From a virus, in the IMG/VR virus record IMGVR_UViG_3300017991_000001, positions 147,085-211,084 of that record: a stretch of 64,000 bases of DNA. One strand, written 5' to 3'. A program made the translations under genes and the position numbers. Each line of letters starts with the position of its first letter. The stretch's first letter is position 1. Below, in pieces: positions 25,351 to 32,853 of this stretch. Under the pieces are notes generated by a model. It did no database searches, was not told the DNA's origin, and worked only from the letters and a program-made list of their open reading frames with translations.

Positions 25351-26986
25351 AAACTTCTACCGCGTCGATGTGCAGGTGCGGGCCGAGATCGGCGGGCAAT
25401 CCGTGCCCGTGAACAGCGTCTCCGTGCGCTACTCGATCGACCGTATACCGGAAGCCGCTATTACCATACCAGTGGGCCGCTCAGCGCGCGGGGACGCCGT
25501 ACACGTGGGTGCGGGTGTTTTCGGCACGCTGCCTCCCTTTACGTCCATGCGTATCTACGCGCTTGCTGAGGCGACGCCCGCCGGTCGCGACGCTCCGCGA
25601 AAAGGAGGATTGCCGCAAGGGGAGTTCCTTCTGTTCGATGGGTACGTGTCCGCGCCGTCCATGCATCTCGATGTTTCAGGCGGCATGGGCAGTGCCACGC
25701 TCCGTGTACAAGGTTTTGGAAGGCTGGGCGGCTTGGCTGGAGCAACCACGCTGGGCGTGGGCGTGACCTTGAACAAGCCTCCGGGCGGTACGGACGTGTT
25801 TATGAGTAGTTTTGGTCAGAACGAGAAGAACAACCACCTGACGATTACTGACCAGCTCATGAAGAAGGGGTATTACAGAGACATCGGTGAAGCCGTTTTG
25901 GAACTGTTTGACGACGCGCTGAACGTGACCAGCGTTTGGGCCCACGATCAGCCGGGTTCGGCCAACGCTGGAGCTGCCGCGGACCGTGCCCACGCGAGTC
26001 TGGTGTCGGGCGCCAGCTTCGACCTGCTCAAGCGCGCGTCTCAGGTCAATCAGCAGGCGTTCGGACGCATGGTGGCGGAAACATTAGCGAATGTTTTCTG
26101 GGGCGTGTGGTCGGGCGTCGACAAAGCTGGAAACTTCTCGCCCAGCGCGGGCGGCGATTTGTGGGAAGTGATGCAGAAGCTCCAAGGCGTTTTCTACTTC
26201 CACGTCGTACCCACGGCGGCCACGGATTACATGGCGCCGATTACCCCCAACCTTGGCGGCGACCCGAACAACCTCTTCCCGGCCGGTGAATATTCCATCA
26301 TAGGCGGGGGTGAGGATTTCTTTGAAGGAGGGGGCGCCCGTTACATGTACGCCTATATCACACAGGTGGGTTTGGCGGCGTCGAGTTTCCAATCCTCTCC
26401 GTGGAATGACGGTTCGTCGGTAACCGGGCGCGTAGGGTACGCGAACTTGTCGTTGGGCGATGAAGACTTCGTGTTGGACGGTGGGCGCATCTTCATGTGC
26501 GGTTCACCGCCGTGGCTCATACCTGCCGGTTCACAAGCCAAGGACACACTGAATCCGTTCAAGGGCATCAGCGACGCGGCAGGTTCCGGCGGTTGGTTTA
26601 GCAGTGGCAAGCGGGCGTCGGAAATCGCCATGTTCGGTTCAACGCTGGGTGACCGTGTCGCCAGAACCATCCTGCATGAGCTGGTCTTTGAGCACCGTAA
26701 GCTTGCCGTTGCCGGCCGCCTGCGCACGGACGTGGCACCCGGCAACATCGTACGAGTTACGCTGCCCGCGGAAGGGTTCATCGGTCAACCCGGTGACAAC
26801 CTGTATGGGATGGCAAGCGATGTTATCCTGAGGATTATGACTCAGGAAGGCGGCAGTTTGGCGCGAACGGAGGTGGGCATTTCGCACCTGCGCACCGAAA
26901 GCGAGCACGAACGCCTCACGTTGGACGAACACCCCGTATACGGGGAGACTTGGTCGGGCGTGCCGTTAGTCGTGGAGGAGAGCTGA
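25334..26986 (+). CDS. Baseplate hub-like protein (gpD/gp27-type)
   Basis: A 550-residue protein with a TTG start inside the end of the upstream gene, preceded by GCGAGGG. Features of hub proteins: an N-terminal beta domain about a physical vector (FYRVDVQVRAEIGGQSVPV; SVRYSIDRIPEAAITIPVG), a helical middle (FDLLKRASQVNQQAFGRMV), and a late strand pair LAVAGRLRTDVAPGNIVRV typical of gpD-like C-terminal domains. It would sit at the tube/spike junction. Codon use is somewhat AT-richer than neighbours. The TGA overlaps the sigma factor ATG. Confidence 0.6.
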   Translation: MAIRLENFYRVDVQVRAEIGGQSVPVNSVSVRYSIDRIPEAAITIPVGRSARGDAVHVGAGVFGTLPPFTSMRIYALAEATPAGRDAPRKGGLPQGEFLLFDGYVSAPSMHLDVSGGMGSATLRVQGFGRLGGLAGATTLGVGVTLNKPPGGTDVFMSSFGQNEKNNHLTITDQLMKKGYYRDIGEAVLELFDDALNVTSVWAHDQPGSANAGAAADRAHASLVSGASFDLLKRASQVNQQAFGRMVAETLANVFWGVWSGVDKAGNFSPSAGGDLWEVMQKLQGVFYFHVVPTAATDYMAPITPNLGGDPNNLFPAGEYSIIGGGEDFFEGGGARYMYAYITQVGLAASSFQSSPWNDGSSVTGRVGYANLSLGDEDFVLDGGRIFMCGSPPWLIPAGSQAKDTLNPFKGISDAAGSGGWFSSGKRASEIAMFGSTLGDRVARTILHELVFEHRKLAVAGRLRTDVAPGNIVRVTLPAEGFIGQPGDNLYGMASDVILRIMTQEGGSLARTEVGISHLRTESEHERLTLDEHPVYGETWSGVPLVVEES

Positions 26987-27684
26987 TGGACAAGGAATAT
27001 GAGATCTGGAAGGGCAAGCCCAGCGACGCGAACTTCGACGCGGTGCTGAAGAAGGCCGACCCCGTCATCAACTCGGCGCTGCAGTCTTACGCTGGCGGGG
27101 ACAAAGGGCTGCATTCCAGGGCGAAACTGCTGGCCGCGCGGGCGATCAAGAGCTACGACGCGACCAAGGGGACCAAGCTGCGCACCCACCTGATGACCCA
27201 GCTGCAGCCGCTCTCCCGTACGCACCGCGAGCGCACCCAGGTCGTGCGCGTGCCCGAGCGCGTCACCGCGGACCTCTACAAGATGAGGCAGGAGGAACAG
27301 CGCTTCAAGGATCAGTTCGGCCGCTCGGCCTCCGACAGCGAGCTGTCCTCGGCGACGGGCCTCTCCCGCAAGCGGCTCATGCATGTGCGCAAGTTCGCCC
27401 GGGGAGAGATGGCCGAGTCGGGCCTGGTGGGGGACGAGGGCGAGATCCTGTACCCCGGCGTGTCCAAGCCGGACCCCGAGCAGGTGCTGATCGAGTACGT
27501 CCACCACGACCTGGACCCGATCGACCAGACCATCCTGGAGCATCGCTCCGGCCTGTACGGGAAGCCCGTTTTGAGCAACAATGATATCGCGGCGCGGTTA
27601 AGATTATCGCCGGGCGCCGTATCGCAGCGGGCGGCGAAGATCGCCAAGCGGATCAGCGAGTTGCGTGACCAGGGGGTCGCCTGA
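26986..27684 (+). CDS. Sigma-70 family RNA polymerase sigma factor
   Basis: A 232-residue protein. Region 2-like helix about 44-82 (LLAARAIKSYDATKGTKLRT, then LMTQLQPLSR), then the typical VRVPERV turn at 87-93 and a region 3-like helix-turn-helix (RSASDSELSSATGLSRKRL, 113-131). Region 4 at about 176-225 (LDPIDQTILEHR; LSNNDIAARLRLSPGAVSQR) is a clear -35-recognising HTH. It should redirect host polymerase to phage promoters, probably late ones. The ATG at 26986 overlaps the upstream hub gene stop; the gene lies within the baseplate operon, so it may form a positive feedback on late transcription. Confidence 0.85.
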   Translation: MDKEYEIWKGKPSDANFDAVLKKADPVINSALQSYAGGDKGLHSRAKLLAARAIKSYDATKGTKLRTHLMTQLQPLSRTHRERTQVVRVPERVTADLYKMRQEEQRFKDQFGRSASDSELSSATGLSRKRLMHVRKFARGEMAESGLVGDEGEILYPGVSKPDPEQVLIEYVHHDLDPIDQTILEHRSGLYGKPVLSNNDIAARLRLSPGAVSQRAAKIAKRISELRDQGVA

Positions 27685-28121
27685 TGGCCATCGACAACCA
27701 GTTCGAGGACCTCGTCAACGCCCTGATCAGCGCGCAGAGCGCGGTGTCCGACGGCACGCGGGACGGCGGCCAGCGCAGGTGGATGGACTACCTGGAGATC
27801 AAGGAGGCCGGCCAGTTCGATCTCGATGCCATCGCGGAGATCTTCTCACGGGCCGGCTTGAACGACACCTTCAGCAAGCTGATGGGCACGGACGGGGCGC
27901 GCGTGAAGGAGTTCCACGCGTCCAAGCTGTCCAACGACTTCATGGCCGGGATGGAGCGCGACCACGTGGCCCGCGTGCGCTCACGCGTCGCCACGATCAT
28001 GCACGGCGCCTCCCGGTCCCGGGCGAACGGCAAGTCCACGGGCCCGCTGCGGCGCAACACCATTGACTTCATCACCCGCGTGGTGGACGAGGATGACGCC
28101 ACGGCCAGGGCGGAGAGCTGA
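27684..28121 (+). CDS. Unknown protein in baseplate cluster, 145 aa
   Basis: A 145-residue helical protein (NQFEDLVNALISAQSAVSD; WMDYLEIKEAGQFDLDAIAE; MERDHVARVRSRVATIMHG). The ATG overlaps the sigma factor stop, so the two may be translationally coupled. No known domain. Position between sigma factor and gp25-like gene suggests a baseplate accessory protein, or a sigma-factor partner; neither is demonstrated. Confidence 0.6.
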   Translation: MAIDNQFEDLVNALISAQSAVSDGTRDGGQRRWMDYLEIKEAGQFDLDAIAEIFSRAGLNDTFSKLMGTDGARVKEFHASKLSNDFMAGMERDHVARVRSRVATIMHGASRSRANGKSTGPLRRNTIDFITRVVDEDDATARAES

Positions 28122-28123
28122 GC

Positions 28124-28594
28124 ATGGCCAGCACGAACTACACGGGACGGACGGTGGACCTGTTCATCTTCCAGGGGGCGCTGCCCGCCGGGGAGCAGCT
28201 GATCGAGACGGGCTTCGGCACTGCGGGCGAGGTCATCACCGGCATCCAGAAACTCGTGCAGTCGTTCACGACACTGTTCCTGACACGCATCGGCACCGTG
28301 AAGTACAACGCCTCGCTGGGCTCGGGTTTCATCGCGGCCATCCAACGCGGGCGCATCCGCGACGAGTCGGGCGCGCGCACGGAGTTCGCGCTGGCCGCCG
28401 AGGACGTGCGCAAGATTCTGGCCGAAGATGCGGAGGCCAACAACCCGCCGGACGACGAGACGTATGCGGGCGCGGACCTGGAGAGTCTTGAATTAAACAG
28501 GGCTGAATCGTTGCTCGTGTTGAAGGTTCGCGTAAACTCCGTAGCGGGCGAGAGTCGTGAAGTTTTCCTCCCCGTGCCCCTGGCGATCAGGTAA
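28124..28594 (+). CDS. Baseplate wedge protein, gp25/gpW-like
   Basis: A 156-residue protein. The pattern LVQSFTTLFLTRIGTVKYN, then SLGSGFIAAIQRGRI and a helix RTEFALAAEDVRKILAED followed by LLVLKVRVN strands, matches the GPW_gp25 layout (helical N-part with a T-x-x-G-(E/T)-R-x-x-x-P-like turn and C-terminal sheet). The gene order gp25-like, then J-like, is the one found in contractile tails. It would nucleate sheath assembly on the baseplate. It ends with TAA inside a proposed promoter. Confidence 0.65.
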   Translation: MASTNYTGRTVDLFIFQGALPAGEQLIETGFGTAGEVITGIQKLVQSFTTLFLTRIGTVKYNASLGSGFIAAIQRGRIRDESGARTEFALAAEDVRKILAEDAEANNPPDDETYAGADLESLELNRAESLLVLKVRVNSVAGESREVFLPVPLAIR

Positions 28595-28619
28595 AACGAT
28601 CGCGCGGGCGCGTTACCAT
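28592..28619 (+). promoter_or_regulatory. Candidate phage promoter, TAAAAC-N16-TACCAT with GGCGCGTTAC
   Basis: The element begins at the stop codon of the upstream gene. The core GGCGCGTTACCAT (28607-28619) matches GGCGCGTTACTAT at 52417-52429, and in both cases a TAAA lies 15 bases upstream of the first G. The layout suggests a bipartite promoter read by an alternative sigma factor (a sigma-28-like TAAA -35 is known), possibly the phage's own. Inferred from two copies only. Confidence 0.4.
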
Positions 28620-28626
28620 CTCCTAA

Positions 28627-28649
28627 GGCCGGCTTCATAGCCCCCGGCC
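28627..28649 (+). other. GGCCGG/CCGGCC leader hairpin
   Basis: A 6-bp stem with an 11-base loop lies 8 bases after the proposed promoter and just upstream of the GGAAAGGAGAC ribosome site of the next gene. It has no T-tract. It may control translation of the small membrane-protein gene. Confidence 0.4.
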
Positions 28650-28663
28650 GGAAAGGAGACACG

Positions 28664-28933
28664 ATGGGAGAGAAAGAAAAGGACCCCTTGTGGTACAGGG
28701 TGTTCCTGAAACTGGCCATACTCGCGGCCATCGCGGCGTTCCTGTACGGTTTCGTGGACGGATGGGTGTCCGCACGGGCCGAACGGCGTGAGAAGGTCAT
28801 GGAGAGGATCAGGGAGGAGAACGAGCTGCGGCGCATGGAGTCCGAGCTGATGCGTCCACGCATGGGGCAGCTTCCACCCCCGCCTCCGCCCGCGTCCCCT
28901 CCGCCCGACAAGAAGGATCAGTGGATCTTCTAG
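28664..28933 (+). CDS. Small single-pass membrane protein with proline-rich tail
   Basis: An 89-residue protein. A single hydrophobic helix at about 13-35 (FLKLAILAAIAAFLYGFVDG) follows a charged N-terminus, then a charged helix (RREKVMERIREENELRRME) and a proline-rich end with six consecutive prolines. This layout, N-in/C-out with a coiled coil, is seen in spanin-like or superinfection-exclusion membrane proteins; neither is certain. It has its own candidate promoter, a leader hairpin and a terminator, and interrupts the gp25-like/J-like gene pair, so it resembles a moron gene. Confidence 0.65.
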   Translation: MGEKEKDPLWYRVFLKLAILAAIAAFLYGFVDGWVSARAERREKVMERIREENELRRMESELMRPRMGQLPPPPPPASPPPDKKDQWIF

Positions 28934-28958
28934 GCCCGAGAGGGCTGGGCCCGGAAGG

Positions 28959-28976
28959 GCGCCCCCGGGCGCTTTT
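28959..28976 (+). terminator. GCGCCC/GGGCGC hairpin with TTTT
   Basis: A short, very GC-rich stem (5-6 bp, small loop) followed directly by TTTT, 25 bases after the membrane-protein stop. It would end the single-gene cassette before the J-like baseplate gene. Confidence 0.55.
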
Positions 28977-28997
28977 CCATAGCTATCAGGCAGAGCC

Positions 28998-30647
28998 ATG
29001 TCCAGCGACTTGACAATCAACGACCTCGATTCGGACGACGTCCAACAGGCGGAAGGCTTCCTGGTGGACTTCCTGGCCACGGAGTACCCGAGCCTGGACC
29101 TGACGGCCGGCAAGGTTCTGCGTGATCTTCTGATCCGCCCGAACGCGATCTTCCACTCGCTCAACCAGGAGGACATCGACCGGCTGCGCAGGTCCATGAG
29201 CCTAAAAGCCATCGAGGAGGACCCCACCCTGGCCGACGACGACATCGTCGACGGGGTGCTCTCCAACTACCGCGTGGAGCGCGGCGAGGGCACCAAGGCC
29301 GAGGGGCAGGTCACCATCATCGTCGCCACGTTCACGACGACCACCGTCAGCGTGGGCACGGTCTTCACGGCCAACGGCGTCAACTTCGTCACCACCCAGA
29401 CCTACAGCGGCGTGACGACGGCCGACGCCGTGGTCTCGGACCAGCAGAAGGAGATCCAGCCCAGGAGCGACGGCACGTACGGTTTCACGATCCCCGTGGA
29501 GGCCGAGGAGGTGGGCGCCGTGGAGGTGCGGCGCAGCACGCGCTTCGCCGTGGTGCCCGAACCGGCGGGCCTGGTGGACGCCGTCGCGGCGGAGGACTTC
29601 TCGGGCGGCTCGGACACCGAGACCAACTCGGAGCTGATCGAGCGGTTCAAACTGGGGATCTCCCCGTCCACGTTCGCCGGCCGCGTGCACATCCAGTCGC
29701 TGCTGCGGGAGGAGGTCCCGAACCTGCAGGCCAGTTCCATCACCGGCTTCGGCGACCCCGAGATGCTGCGGGACCGCCACAACATCTTCGCCGTGTCGCA
29801 GGGCGGCAAGGCCGACATCTGGGCCCGGACGGGCACGCTGCCCACCACCCGCACGCTGACCAAGACGGCCACCCTGATCGACGCGGACAGCAAGACGTGG
29901 CAGGTTTCGATCCTGCGGGACGACGCGCCGGGCTTCTACACCGTGCCGTTCATCCTCCCGGAAGGGGCCGGCACGGACGAGAACACCTTTGAGATCACCG
30001 CGGAGACGCGGGGGATGGACCTGACCGCCGAGACGGGGGCGTTCGTGCCGGACGTGGACGACCTCGTCGAGGGCGGCTACTCGCGGTACCAGACGGCGGT
30101 GCTGCAGTTCGTCGACCCGGACACGGACACCTCGGGCCTGACCGAGCACGAGTCCACCCAGACGGTCCAGGTGGGCGTGCTGGCGTTGCCCGACATCGAC
30201 ACGCTGCAGGCCCTGTCCAACGACCGGGACCGCCGCAACCCGCAGGCCGACTACCTGGTCAAGGCGCCGGTGCCGGCCTTCGTGGCGATCACGCTGACGG
30301 TCCAGTACAAGACCGACACCGAGGCGCCGGACGCCGACGCGATCAAGGAGTCGATCGCCGGCCGGGTCAACGACCTGGGCTTCGAGGTGGGCAAGCTGCC
30401 CTCCAGCATGGTCTACGACGCCGTACACAATGCCACTTCCGAGCTGGACGCGCTGGTGGTCGCGCCCATCGACATGTTCTGCCAGATCCGCAGGCCCGAC
30501 GGGACCGTCGTCTCCATCCGCGACGGGAACGAGATCAGGATTCCCGACGAGCCGGAGCTGGGCGTGACCTCCCGCACGACGATGTTCTACGTGGACGTGA
30601 GCGACATTGACGTGACCGTCGAACCGCTGCCGGTGCTGCCGGCGTGA
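28998..30647 (+). CDS. Baseplate J-like / gp6-type wedge protein
   Basis: A 549-residue protein. The N-terminus (LVDFLATEYPSLDLTAGKVLR) leads into the RLRRSMSLKAIEEDP helix and a beta domain (GQVTIIVATFTTTTVSVGTV) with EAEEVGAVEVRRSTRFAVVPEP, then SGGSDTETNSELIERF, all characteristic of Baseplate_J proteins. The C-terminal region has VAITLTVQYKTD followed by a helical ADAIKESIAGRVNDLGFEVG, as in gpJ tails. Forms the wedge ring that links sheath to fibres. Confidence 0.75.
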   Translation: MSSDLTINDLDSDDVQQAEGFLVDFLATEYPSLDLTAGKVLRDLLIRPNAIFHSLNQEDIDRLRRSMSLKAIEEDPTLADDDIVDGVLSNYRVERGEGTKAEGQVTIIVATFTTTTVSVGTVFTANGVNFVTTQTYSGVTTADAVVSDQQKEIQPRSDGTYGFTIPVEAEEVGAVEVRRSTRFAVVPEPAGLVDAVAAEDFSGGSDTETNSELIERFKLGISPSTFAGRVHIQSLLREEVPNLQASSITGFGDPEMLRDRHNIFAVSQGGKADIWARTGTLPTTRTLTKTATLIDADSKTWQVSILRDDAPGFYTVPFILPEGAGTDENTFEITAETRGMDLTAETGAFVPDVDDLVEGGYSRYQTAVLQFVDPDTDTSGLTEHESTQTVQVGVLALPDIDTLQALSNDRDRRNPQADYLVKAPVPAFVAITLTVQYKTDTEAPDADAIKESIAGRVNDLGFEVGKLPSSMVYDAVHNATSELDALVVAPIDMFCQIRRPDGTVVSIRDGNEIRIPDEPELGVTSRTTMFYVDVSDIDVTVEPLPVLPA

Positions 30648-30654
30648 GGATGCC

Positions 30655-31464
30655 ATGAACGCGAAAGCTTATCTCATCAAGCAGGCCGTCGAACCCATCG
30701 AGCTCCTCATGGGCGGCGGCACGTTGGGAGGTGGCTACCTGGCCGGCGAGTTGGCCGACGCGGGCGCGAACACGATGCTGAGCGACGTGGTGGCCCGTCA
30801 GATCGAGCGGTCCGCCGGCAAGATGTCGCCCAAGGAGCGGCGTGCCATACAAAAGGGCATTGGCGGGGTGAAGAAGGTACCCGTGCATGTCGTGGGCCCG
30901 AAAAAGCTTCACCACGGCAGCGAATACTTCGCGGCCGTGCCCGGCAAAAAGGGTATCGGCGAGGTGGTGATAACGAAACGCACGCCCGACTTCGTGTTGG
31001 CCCACGAGTTGGGGCACGCGAAGGTAAAGCCTACGTTCTTCAGCAAACGGATGTCGCGGTTGGAAGGATTATCCGAACGCCACGGCAAGATGTTGGGCGG
31101 CGGGGCCGGCGCGCTGTGGGCGGCACTCAGTGCCGACCCGGAAGAGAGCGCGCTGCGCACGGGCGTGGAAAGCGGCCTCAAGGGCGCGCTGACCGGCGTG
31201 GCGTCGCACGCGCCCATCCTCGCACACGAGGGGGCCGCATCGTTCCATGGCCTGCGCGGCATGGCTCGCGCGGGTGTGCCGTGGCGCAGCATGGCCCGTT
31301 CGGTACCCGGACTGGCCGCCCTGTTCGGCACGTACCTGGCTTCGGCCGCCCTACCTTCGGCGGGTGTCGCGGCCGGCGCGGGCCTGATCGCGCGCGAGGT
31401 CAAGAAGCGGCAGCTCAAGAGGGAGCTGCGCAAGGCTCGGCGGGAGGGCAAGCTTGGACGCTAA
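30655..31464 (+). CDS. Tagged HExxH zinc-metalloprotease-like membrane protein
   Basis: A 269-residue protein starting MNAKAYLIKQA (tag family). Residues 117-121 are HELGH, an HExxH zinc motif in the context PDFVLAHELGHAKV, the form common to membrane-linked zincins such as M48. A third ligand was not certain. The flanks are hydrophobic or glycine-rich (residues about 18-35 and 200-245), so membrane insertion is plausible. It is a paralogue of the gene at 32089. A packaged protease could act on host envelope or cytoplasmic proteins after injection; this is inference. Confidence 0.6.
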   Translation: MNAKAYLIKQAVEPIELLMGGGTLGGGYLAGELADAGANTMLSDVVARQIERSAGKMSPKERRAIQKGIGGVKKVPVHVVGPKKLHHGSEYFAAVPGKKGIGEVVITKRTPDFVLAHELGHAKVKPTFFSKRMSRLEGLSERHGKMLGGGAGALWAALSADPEESALRTGVESGLKGALTGVASHAPILAHEGAASFHGLRGMARAGVPWRSMARSVPGLAALFGTYLASAALPSAGVAAGAGLIAREVKKRQLKRELRKARREGKLGR

Positions 31465-32086
31465 AGCCTACCTGATCAAGCAGGCCACGACGGTCGGTCG
31501 CCTGGCACGCATCGCCAAGCGGCATGGCATACCACTGGTCGGCGACTGGCGCTACGCGGCCAAGCTGCTGGGTCGGCAGGCCACGCCCAAGGGCAAGGCG
31601 CATTACCGGCGCGCGGCCGGCCTGATCGAGCCGGGCGAACGAAAGATCCTGCGCCGCCTACAGGCGAAGACCAAGGACCCCTTGGCAGAGCTCGGCGTGC
31701 AGCGCCTGCCGGGGGAGCGCCGGCTCGGGGTCATGGGAGATCGTACCGGCTTGGAGGTGACTGAGGGTGCCGTGCGTACGGTTCATACACACCCGGAAGC
31801 AGTGGAAAAGGTATTGGGGGTGGACCTTCCGCCTTTCAGGAGGAACCGGCTGGGGCAGGTGTTCCCCTCGAGCGGGCTGGACTACCGTTACAAGAAGTTC
31901 ATGCCCAAGACGATTAGGGAAGCCATAGCGGACCTAAAGAAGGGACCCTACTTCTTCAAGCACGACCTGGGTGATCTGGAAGATAACTTAGGACTGACCC
32001 ACGCCATCCTGGACCCGAGCACGGGCGTGCAGTCGGTGATAAAAGGTGGTCGGGGTAAGCTGAGAAGGCTGTTCTTCAAGGAGTGA
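31454..32086 (+). CDS. Tagged protein with JAMM/MPN-like HxHP signature
   Basis: A 210-residue protein. The TTG start at 31454, overlapping the previous gene, is supported because it gives MDAKAYLIKQA, almost identical to the preceding gene's tag. The middle has TVHTHP (111-114) and later FPSSGLD (Ser140-x-x-Asp143). HxHP...SxxD is the zinc signature of JAB1/MPN (JAMM) isopeptidases, but here 26 residues separate His113 from Ser140 instead of about seven, so the call is weak. Basic tail. Confidence 0.45.
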   Translation: MDAKAYLIKQATTVGRLARIAKRHGIPLVGDWRYAAKLLGRQATPKGKAHYRRAAGLIEPGERKILRRLQAKTKDPLAELGVQRLPGERRLGVMGDRTGLEVTEGAVRTVHTHPEAVEKVLGVDLPPFRRNRLGQVFPSSGLDYRYKKFMPKTIREAIADLKKGPYFFKHDLGDLEDNLGLTHAILDPSTGVQSVIKGGRGKLRRLFFKE

Positions 32087-32088
32087 TG

Positions 32089-32853
32089 ATGAACCCGCGC
32101 GCGTACCTCTTGAAGAGGGCCAAGGACCTGGACGCGGATCTGTCCACGGCGGGCCAGCTCATGACCGGAAACGTGCTGGGTGGCATAGGGGGAGGCTTGG
32201 CTGCCGCCGGTTCAACAGGTCTCCTGGCAAAGGTGCTCATGCCGGGGCTGGGCAGCCTGGCCGGGCCCGTTTCTTCATCGGAGCGCAAGCAGCTTCAAAA
32301 GGCCATGGGCGTCAAGAAGGTGCCCGTGAAGACGCTCAACCCTTTCAAGATGCCCGTGGAAGGGGAGCACTTCGACCCACAAGCAGGCAAGCGTGGAAAG
32401 GTGGTGATCTCCAAACGTTCGCCGGATTACATCCTGGCGCACGAGCTGGGCCACGCGCAGGACCCCGCCTGGACCAGCCCGAGGATGATGAGGGTTTACG
32501 ACATCGCAAGGGATGTAGGAATTCCATTGGGCAGTCTGGCCGGTTCCATCTGGGCCGCGCACGGCGCGGACCCGGAGGATAGCGTAGCCCGCACGGCAGT
32601 CGAGAGCGCGTTGAAAGGTGCCGCAGGTGGAACGGTCGGGTTCTCGCCCGTACTCGCCAGAGAGACGGTGGCATCCTTGCGGGGTTTCCAGGGGATGTAC
32701 AACGCGGGCATGCCTTGGCATAGGATACTCCGGTCAGCGCCCGGTTTGGCAGTGGGCATCCTCACATACATAGCCACGGGGGCGCTACCCGCTGCCGGCG
32801 CGGCAGTGGGTACGGGCCTTGCCGCCAGAGAGCTGAAGAAAGAGGAAGACTAG
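32089..32853 (+). CDS. Tagged HExxH zinc-metalloprotease-like membrane protein, paralogue
   Basis: A 254-residue protein. The ATG at 32089 is chosen (AAGGAG at 5-base spacing; start gives MNPRAYLLKRA), although GTG 32083 and ATG 32086 are in frame. HELGH is at 118-122 in SPDYILAHELGHAQ, matching the 30655 gene, and both have MGVKKVPVK / GGVKKVPVH before it and glycine-rich hydrophobic segments on both sides. The pair, with the JAMM-like gene between them, looks like a duplicated effector locus. Zinc-protease function is inferred from the HExxH motif only. Confidence 0.6.
   Translation: MNPRAYLLKRAKDLDADLSTAGQLMTGNVLGGIGGGLAAAGSTGLLAKVLMPGLGSLAGPVSSSERKQLQKAMGVKKVPVKTLNPFKMPVEGEHFDPQAGKRGKVVISKRSPDYILAHELGHAQDPAWTSPRMMRVYDIARDVGIPLGSLAGSIWAAHGADPEDSVARTAVESALKGAAGGTVGFSPVLARETVASLRGFQGMYNAGMPWHRILRSAPGLAVGILTYIATGALPAAGAAVGTGLAARELKKEED

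Noticed and set aside
31454-32086. A definite JAMM deubiquitinase-like annotation
   Set aside because: HTHP and SSGLD are present but the spacing between them is much longer than the usual JAMM motif, so only a JAMM-like label is kept.
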